This document shows positions 17,575 through 23,057 of a DNA stretch of 23,057 bases, piece after piece (within the stretch, counting starts at the first letter, position 1; each line of letters starts with the position of its first letter). The stretch covers positions 1 to 23,057 of the forward strand of contig JACDTU010000041.1 of the NCBI GenBank assembly GCA_022376465.1, read 5' to 3'. The DNA comes from Cubamyces lactineus. Its lineage: Eukaryota > Basidiomycota > Agaricomycetes > Polyporales > Polyporaceae. The notes beneath the pieces were generated by a model. The model was given only the letters and a program-made list of their open reading frames with translations, did not search any database and was not told where the DNA came from. Position numbers and translations under genes: made by a program.

Positions 17575-19836
17575 CAGTCGTGGTCACCACGGATTGTTAA
17601 CAACTGCCCACGTAGGTGGGGAAATTCTCGTGGAAGACCTGCCAACTCGATATACAAATACAAATGGCCCACCTCATTGAGAATCAATGACACTATGGAT
17701 TTTCAATGGGAGTGGGGCTTTTGTAGTAGTGTATTAACAATTGTGCCACATTTGTAAATGAGATGCATGAATAATGCCCCCACGTATGATACACAATAGC
17801 TGGATCGTACATGGACGTGGGTGGTTTGCATATCCCTGCAATACACAATCCACCCACGTCCAATGTATAATAGCTGAATTGTAGATGGACGTGGGTGATT
17901 TGTAGATGCCTCTGATATACAATCTGCCCACGTCTGATGTACAAAAGCTGGATTGTAGATGGACGTGGGCAGTTTGTAGATGTCAATAGCTGGATTGTAG
18001 ATGGACGTGGGTGCTTTGTACATGCCTCTGATATACAATCTGCCCACGTCTGATGTACAATAGCTGGATCGTACATGGACGTGGGCGGTTTGTATATCCC
18101 TGTGATACACAATCCACCCACGTCCAATGTACAATAGCTGAATTGTAGATGGACGTGGGTGATTTGTAGATGCCTCTGATATACAATCTGCCCACGTCTG
18201 ATGTACAAAAGCTGGATTGTAGATGGACGTGGGCAGTTTGTAGATGTCAATAGCTGGATTGTAGATGGACGTGGGTGATTTGTAGATGCCTCTGATATAC
18301 AATCTGCCCACGTCTGATGTACAAAAGCTGGATTGTAGATGGACGTGGGCAGTTTGTAGATGTCAATAGCTTGATTGTAGATGGACGTGGCAGTTTTGTA
18401 AATGCCTCTGATATACAATCAGCCCACGTCTGATATACAATCAGCCCACGTCTGATATACAATCAGCCCACGTCTGATATACAATAGCTGGATTGTATAT
18501 GAACGTGGCAGTTTTGTATATGAACGTGGCAGTATTGTATATGCCTCTGATATACAATCTGCCCACATTTAACTTGATTGTATATGGACGTGGCAGTTTT
18601 GTACATGCCTCTGATATACAATCAGCCCACGTCTGATCTACAATAGCTGAATTGTATATGAACGTGGCAGTTTTGTACATGCCTCTGATATACAATCTGC
18701 CCACATTTAGCTGGATTGTATATGGACATGGCCACTTTGTAGATGCCACTTTTGTATTACAACTACTATCTGGGCACTTTCTAGCGCTTTTTGGGCTCCT
18801 ATTTGGGCGCTTCTTCAACGCTTTTGGGCGCTTTTTTGGCTGTTATCTGGGCGCTTTTTTGGCTGTTATCTGGGCGCTTTTTGGGTTCCTATTTGGGCGC
18901 TTTTTGGGCGCTTTTTTGCGTCCAAATAGGGCAGGCATATTCAACACCTTCCTGCCCTCCTCTTCTGGGGCCCTATTAGGGCACCCTGTTGGGCCAAAAA
19001 TATACATAGCATGTATGTATATGCCATAGTACATCTCTGTGTGCATAGTGATGCAATAGTGCAGGGAAAATAACCAAAAAATGCGACCCTAGGCCAAGGG
19101 CCACCAGGAGGGGACCACTGCAGGGTGGCTGGCCTGGCTTCCTCTGGTCCAATTTCTGTGAGTAATATATCATTGGAGAGGTGCTTGAAAGGGCTTTTTA
19201 ACGCATATTTTTGCAGGAGGAACCATGCAAAATTGGTAGAAATATGGATCATCGCATTTTCGCCAAAAATGGCCATTTTGTTTCCTTGATTGCTCAGCAC
19301 ACAGGTGTCCCCTCATGTTTTCCTTGGTACCGTTCAATTCGCGTTTTCAAGGGCTTTCTAACAGTAGTACATACATGGCATTCTGACCACATGCATTGAC
19401 ATCCTTCTCCTGCCCCTCCCTCACTTTACCACCTCATAGCTCCTGCAGTTCTTTGTCTTTCTCTGTGAAGTCTTTTGATATCTGTAGTATACATACAGAA
19501 CTATGTATTTATTGCTTTTTACGCCCTAATATGGCCTATCCCCAATGGAATCCATCTAGGTGCATTTTCGCACTTTTCAGATTCTCCCCTCCATATCTCT
19601 GCACCCAGAGCAGCTATTGCCTTTGTTCTTTTCGCATTTTGTGCCTGGACATTGCTACTACATGTCTGTAGAAGCTCATTTTTATCGAATGCAGCGATCA
19701 GAATTGAGCTCCTTATCAGCTGTGGCAGGCAGATCCTGTTTTGGCTTACATTCAGGGCATTATTTTCTGATCAGATAGCACATTCATATTCTACTCGTCT
19801 ATAGCTACCTGTAACAACAAGAATCATGGGATTTGG
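17575..19836 (-). repeat. Fold-back element, left arm (type A)
   Basis: Reverse complement of the same unit as 1-1667, extended inward to 19836. It has three 22-bp units in the ACGTGG array, and its outer array is 72 bp longer overall than that of the right arm. It is indel-free against copy 1 over 1667 bp. Confidence 0.85.
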
Positions 19837-19983
19837 AGGAGTGGTTGCAGAGATATGGCCCAGAGGCACCAAATGCTGCCTGTTCAGCAATGCACTGCAT
19901 GCATTTCCGGAGCAGTGCAACTGCACACACTGCAACTTTGGGTGTCCAGGAGGTCCATTCACTGTAGCTCACTCAATTCTTCA
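19837..19983. other. Fold-back element central loop (147 bp)
   Basis: The only single-copy part of the element, lying between ...CATGGGATTTGG and CCAAATCCCATG.... It contains small self-complementary words around TGCACTGCATGCA and GCAGTGCAACTGCAC but no ORF of note. Confidence 0.8.
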
Positions 19984-22173
19984 CCAAATCCCATGATTCT
20001 TGTTGTTACAGGTAGCTATAGACGAGTAGAATATGAATGTGCTATCTGATCAGAAAATAATGCCCTGAATGTAAGCCAAAACAGGATCTGCCTGCCACAG
20101 CTGATAAGGAGCTCAATTCTGATCGCTGCATTCGATAAAAATGAGCTTCTACAGACATGTAGTAGCAATGTCCAGGCACAAAATGCGAAAAGAACAAAGG
20201 CAATAGCTGCTCTGGGTGCAGAGATATGGAGGGGAGAATCTGAAAAGTGCGAAAATGCACCTAGATGGATTCCATTGGGGATAGGCCATATTAGGGCGTA
20301 AAAAGCAATAAATACATAGTTCTGTATGTATACTACAGATATCAAAAGACTTCACAGAGAAAGACAAAGAACTGCAGGAGCTATGAGGTGGTAAAGTGAG
20401 GGAGGGGCAGGAGAAGGATGTCAATGCATGTGGTCAGAATGCCATGTATGTACTACTGTTAGAAAGCCCTTGAAAACGCGAATTGAACGGTACCAAGGAA
20501 AACATGAGGGGACACCTGTGTGCTGAGCAATCAAGGAAACAAAATGGCCATTTTTGGCGAAAATGCGATGATCCATATTTCTACCAATTTTGCATGGTTC
20601 CTCCTGCAAAAATATGCGTTAAAAAGCCCTTTCAAGCACCTCTCCAATGATATATTACTCACAGAAATTGGACCAGAGGAAGCCAGGCCAGCCACCCTGC
20701 AGTGGTCCCCTCCTGGTGGCCCTTGGCCTAGGGTCGCATTTTTTGGTTATTTTCCCTGCACTATTGCATCACTATGCACACAGAGATGTACTATGGCATA
20801 TACATACATGCTATGTATATTTTTGGCCCAACAGGGTGCCCTAATAGGGCCCCAGAAGAGGAGGGCAGGAAGGTGTTGAATATGCCTGCCCTATTTGGAC
20901 GCAAAAAAGCGCCCAAAAAGCGCCCAAATAGGAACCCAAAAAGCGCCCAGATAACAGCCAAAAAAGCGCCCAGATAACAGCCAAAAAAGCGCCCAAAAGC
21001 GTTGAAGAAGCGCCCAAATAGGAGCCCAAAAAGCGCTAGAAAGTGCCCAGATAGTAGTTGTAATACAAAAGTGGCATCTACAAAGTGGCCATGTCCATAT
21101 ACAATCCAGCTAAATGTGGGCAGATTGTATATCAGAGGCATGTACAAAACTGCCACGTTCATATACAATTCAGCTATTGTAGATCAGACGTGGGCTGATT
21201 GTATATCAGAGGCATGTACAAAACTGCCACGTCCATATACAATCAAGTTAAATGTGGGCAGATTGTATATCAGAGGCATATACAATACTGCCACGTTCAT
21301 ATACAAAACTGCCACGTTCATATACAATCCAGCTATTGTATATCAGACGTGGGCTGATTGTATATCAGACGTGGGCTGATTGTATATCAGACGTGGGCTG
21401 ATTGTATATCAGACGTGGGCTGATTGTATATCAGAGGCATTTACAAAACTGCCACGTCCATCTACAATCAAGCTAAACGTGGGCAGATTGTATATCAGAG
21501 GCATGTACAAATCACCCACGTTCATCTACAATCCAGCCACGTTCATATACAAAACTGCCACGTTCATATACAATACTGCCACGTTCATATACAATACTGC
21601 CACGTTCATATACAATCCAGCTATTGTATATCAGACGTGGGCTGATTGTATATCAGAGGCATGTACAAAACTGCCACGTCCATCTACAATCAAGCTAAAC
21701 GTGGGCAGATTGTATATCAGAGGCATGTACAAATCACCCACGTCCATCTACAATCCAGCCATTGACATCCACAAACCGCCCACGTCCATCTACAATCCAG
21801 CTTTTGTACATCAGACGTGGGCAGATTGTATATCAGAGGCATCTACAAATCACCCACGTCCATCTACAATTCAGCTATTATACATTGGACGTGGGTGGAT
21901 TGTGTATTGCAGGGATATACAAACCACCCACGTCCATGTACGATCCAGCTATTGTGTATCATACGTGGGGGCATTATTCATGCATCTCATTTACAAATGT
22001 GGCACAATTGTTAATACACTACTACAAAAGCCCCACTCCCATTGAAAATCCATAGTGTCATTGATTCTCAATGAGGTGGGCCATTTGTATTTGTATATCG
22101 AGTTGGCAGGTCTTCCACGAGAATTTCCCCACCTACGTGGGCAGTTGTTAACAATCCGTGGTGACCACTAGTG
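19984..22173 (+). repeat. Fold-back element, right arm (type B)
   Basis: Direct-orientation arm, colinear with copy 1 at offset 20578 up to about 21379. After that the array differs: four rather than three 22-bp units, then a run at about 21541-21620 of a roughly 21-bp unit (CTGCCACGTTCATATACAAT) that is nearly the inverse of the 22-bp unit. Colinearity resumes near the terminus. Confidence 0.85.
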
Positions 22174-22180
22174 GGTACAG
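22174..22180 (+). repeat. Target-site duplication GGTACAG (right copy)
   Basis: Identical to 17568-17574 and directly adjacent to the right terminus of the fold-back element. Confidence 0.75.
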
Positions 22181-22860
22181 GTCTAGAAGAAGGACAGTAG
22201 GTTAGTAGATCAGCGGATGGAAGAAGAAAGAAGGTTCCGAGGCACCGTACGCAAGGTACAGTGCCCCGGAGGACTTGAACGGCGGTGCGCAGTGCGCGCG
22301 CGCGTCGTGACGGTCAAGGGGAGATGTTGGGATGCTTACGAAGGAATGTGGGGTTTGGTCGGTGGCGAGTCTCGACTTGAGCTGGGTCGGAGACTGCGCG
22401 CGCTGCGGATGCATGTGGAGAGCGAAGCTAGACGAGAAGTTAGCACGAAAAGTGGAGAAATGAACGGTTAGTACGCACCTGGGCCCGAGTATCCAACGCG
22501 CGGGCTCCATGGTGTAAGGGCGAGGCTTGAAGAGAACAATAGGATGGTGACCGCCGAGTTCCGAAGGCACCAGATGGAGAGGCACGAGAAGAAAGATGGG
22601 AAATGGAAAGCAGTCGTACGGGCAAAAAAGAGCAGCTTGGCAGAAGATCGGCAGTGGGTATCTGGAGAGAGAGATGAAGGTCAGTGGAGAGATCGGCAGC
22701 ACCAAAGGCACGGTAAGTACACAAGTCGCGTACTTACCAAATTCGGCAAGTTCAGTTGTGGGCGCGCGAGATGTTCACTCGTGGTGGCAGACCACCACCA
22801 AGCGGGCGCGCGAGACCTAGAAACACGACAGGAAGACAAGGTCAGCAAAAGCAAAGGTAC
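22181..22860 (-). other. Minus-strand spliced locus, upstream part
   Basis: Minus-strand introns are seen at 22737-22662 (GTAAGTACGC, CACTGAC, TCTCTCTCCAG; 76 nt), 22478-22428 (GTGCGTACTAAC, TGCTAAC, CTCGTCTAG; 51 nt) and more weakly at 22860-22817 (GTACCTTTGC, TTGCTGAC, GTTTCTAG; 44 nt). An acceptor with TACTAAC and CTTCTTCTAG ends at 22183. The next exon begins at 22182 and is interrupted after nine bases, at 22173, by the fold-back element; it resumes at 17567 once the duplicated 7 bp is counted once. The exon 22661-22479 is open in a Ser/Pro/Ala-rich frame and ends in phase 0. No family is recognised and the 5' end of the transcript is not identified. Confidence 0.48.
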
Positions 22861-22869
22861 GCAGAATCG

Positions 22870-22877
22870 TATAAAAC
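22870..22877 (+). promoter_or_regulatory. TATA box upstream of right-edge ORF
   Basis: GTATAAAA lies 37 bp upstream of the ATG at 22915 and is followed by a short GC-rich leader. The spacing suits a short 5' UTR. It sits close to the upstream end of the minus-strand locus, so the two may share a divergent promoter region. Confidence 0.45.
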
Positions 22878-22914
22878 CACGGGCGAGTCGAGTGGAACGG
22901 GCGACAAGCACACC

Positions 22915-23057
22915 ATGGCTTTCATCCATCCCACTCGACCGACCGATGGGGTGCCTCGTCGAGGTGACCCCGCACGTTTCTCGTACATTGTTGACTATCA
23001 TGTTTGGTCTTCAGGTCGTACTTCGCTTCCTCAGGTCTCGCCTCCCTCTGTCACCGC
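22915..23057 (+). CDS. Partial CDS of unknown function, running off the window
   Basis: The ATG has an ideal fungal start context (caccATGG) behind a TATA box. The frame is open for all 47 codons to the window edge, beginning MAFIHPTRPTDGVPRRGDPA and continuing through a Tyr/Val/Trp-containing stretch to a Ser/Pro-rich end. No domain can be named from so short a piece. A GTGACC...CTTCAG segment at about 22971-23014 could be an intron, which would change the later residues. It lies outside the transposons, so it may be host sequence. Confidence 0.4.
   Translation, partial: MAFIHPTRPTDGVPRRGDPARFSYIVDYHVWSSGRTSLPQVSPPSVT

Larger units (their letters stand above)
17575..22173. mobile_element. 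Complete fold-back (long-TIR palindromic) DNA element, non-autonomous
   Basis: 4599 bp bounded by inverted termini: CAGTCGTGGTCACCACGG on the left and the inverse of CACTAGTGGTCACCACGG on the right (two mismatches in the outer five bases), with a perfect 7-bp duplication. The left arm (17575-19836, 2262 bp) and right arm (19984-22173, 2190 bp) are near-identical inverted repeats around a 147-bp loop. Each arm has an outer ACGTGG array, a GCGCCCA array and an inner unique portion. No transposase-like frame exists, so movement would need a partner. The architecture resembles fold-back/Galileo-type elements, and Galileo also makes 7-bp duplications, but the termini do not let me assign a superfamily (hAT and Mutator-like also considered). 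The insertion site is a probable exon of a minus-strand spliced locus. Confidence 0.85.

Noticed and set aside
22169..22173. CACTA-superfamily terminus
   Set aside because: Only one end reads CACTA; the other two ends seen read CAGTC, and no 3-bp duplication fits.
22713..22738. Plus-strand donor GTAAGTAC forming an inverted pair with the minus-strand donor
   Set aside because: No plus-strand branch and acceptor follow at a suitable distance, while the minus-strand donor pairs with an excellent acceptor at 22662.

Overview
The window looks like transposon-packed nuclear DNA of a filamentous basidiomycete, probably an agaricomycete. The basis is a Ty3/gypsy chromovirus with a chromodomain integrase, a second Gag-protease polyprotein of a type I associate with basidiomycete retroelements, and several 44-76 nt minus-strand introns with fungal branch and acceptor signals. 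No bacterial or organellar genes are visible. The organism is inferred from these traits, not from a species match.

Layout. 1-1667 is the right arm of a large fold-back (palindromic) DNA element whose left part lies outside the window. It abuts, and appears to truncate, a Ty3/gypsy element running to roughly 8.75 kb: gag (to 3108), an overlapping pol in the -1 frame (protease, RT, RNase H, integrase, chromodomain; 3105-6953) with one in-frame TGA, then four tightly packed accessory ORFs (6960-8750), the first two being tiny one-helix membrane proteins. 8760-10164 is a promoter and leader: heat-shock-element-like clusters, a palindromic TATA box, a CAGCAA-rich leader and a likely leader intron. 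It precedes a 1391-aa Gag-like polyprotein (10165-14340) with a zinc knuckle and two tandem retropepsin domains but no RT or integrase. A short overlapping ORF and a decayed stretch follow, to about 15.96 kb.

From about 16.0 kb to 17.57 kb, and again from 22.18 kb to 22.86 kb, the minus strand carries a series of introns and intron signals. This apparent spliced locus is split by a complete fold-back element (17575-22173) flanked by a perfect 7-bp duplication. The element has two near-identical arms of about 2.2 kb around a 147-bp loop and encodes no recognisable transposase. The arms themselves are arrays of short ACGTGG-centred modules in both orientations, so the element is palindromic at several scales. 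At the right edge a plus-strand gene appears to start at 22915 behind a TATA box.

The most unusual items are the fold-back family (two copies in 23 kb, one inside an exon), the micro-ORF cassette behind pol, the doubled protease in an RT-less polyprotein, and the heat-shock-like promoter.
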